DNA of 13,921 nt, taken from assembly GCA_044433415.1 (NCBI GenBank), contig JAWXTP010000075.1, positions 1 through 13,921 on the forward strand. Reading direction: 5' to 3'. Each line of letters opens with the position of its first letter. The stretch's first letter is position 1. Source of the DNA: JAWXTP01 sp044433415. Lineage in GTDB: Bacteria > Bacteroidota > Bacteroidia > Bacteroidales > Rikenellaceae. Shown here in pieces: positions 13,812 to 13,921 of this stretch. The notes under the pieces were generated by a model. It had not been told where the DNA came from. It ran no database searches and saw nothing but the letters and a program-made list of their open reading frames with translations. Position numbers and translations under genes: made by a program.

Positions 13812-13921
13812 CTACCCCAAATTAAGACAGCAAGTTAAGATAGAAATAATTCGTATCTTTGTGTCATAACAACAGGGAATAATGAGAAAGCGACACACCG
13901 CCGAGTTTAAGGCAAAGGTAG
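13809..13921 (+). mobile_element. Left end of an IS3-like insertion sequence (continues beyond the window)
   Basis: The end sequence TACTACCCCAAATTAAGACA resembles IS3-family terminal repeats with their ACCCCA core. A promoter-like TATCTTTG lies at 13854-13861, followed by a ribosome binding site (AGGGA) and a transposase start. The exact tip lies within about 13808-13812. The right end and target duplication are outside the window. It cuts the 5' end of the minus-strand gene. Confidence 0.78.
13882..13921 (+). CDS. Transposase OrfA of an IS3-family element, N-terminal fragment
   Basis: Only 13 codons are inside the window: MRKRHTAEFKAKV. This is the standard opening of IS3-family OrfA proteins (helix-turn-helix, HTH_Tnp_1 type; R-R-T-EFK-KV). 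OrfA binds the ends of the element, and together with the downstream integrase-like OrfB, usually made by frameshifting, it carries out transposition. The ATG has a good ribosome binding site (CAGGGAATA) and a TAnnTTTG box upstream. Confidence 0.82.
   Translation, partial: MRKRHTAEFKAKV

Overview
The window looks like chromosome from a low-GC member of the Bacteroidota, most likely order Bacteroidales. The evidence is Bacteroidota-type promoters (TTTG, about 19-21 bp, TAnnTTTG), weak A-rich ribosome binding sites, a kinase/formylglycine-enzyme fusion relic of a type typical of this phylum, a BspA-like leucine-rich-repeat protein and a LemA-TPM-TPM gene trio. I cannot assign a genus from the sequence alone.

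Layout. Positions 1-1844 (+) hold the 3' end of an RND efflux operon: the C-terminal part of the inner-membrane pump, then a TolC-type outer-membrane channel, closed by a strong terminator. Positions 1972-2840 (+) hold a promoter and a decayed gene. It began as a serine/threonine kinase joined through one membrane helix to a formylglycine-generating-enzyme-like domain, but most of both domains is gone. Its 3' side runs into an unusual element of 10-bp GACCC repeats with a 29-bp inverted repeat (2849-2967). Positions 3126-5985 (-) hold the ribosomal cluster rplM-rpsI-rpsB-tsf, with a structured leader before rpsB and a hairpin between rpsB and tsf. Positions 6072-8052 (+) hold a lemA-TPM-TPM operon from a divergent promoter.

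The rest is accessory DNA. Positions 8112-9815 (-) form a tight three-gene set: a short leucine-rich-repeat protein, a 32-residue ORF one base after it, and a two-part protein ending in a PD-(D/E)XK nuclease domain. Positions 10012-12087 (-) encode a large exported protein with MORN-like repeats. Its 5' region (12137-12447) is the most intriguing non-coding part. It has a good minus-strand promoter, a rod-like fold, and a long terminal stem followed by U8, so it may be an independent small RNA of about 227 nt or a long regulated leader. Several segments can also pair in mutually exclusive ways. Positions 12465-13811 (-) encode a membrane protein and the remainder of an upstream gene whose 5' end has been cut off by an insertion sequence. 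The left end of that IS and its first transposase codons close the window.

The best candidates for something undescribed are the structured RNA at 12165-12392, the LRR/mini-ORF/nuclease cassette, and the GACCC repeat element. All calls come from reading the sequence; no database search or folding program was run.
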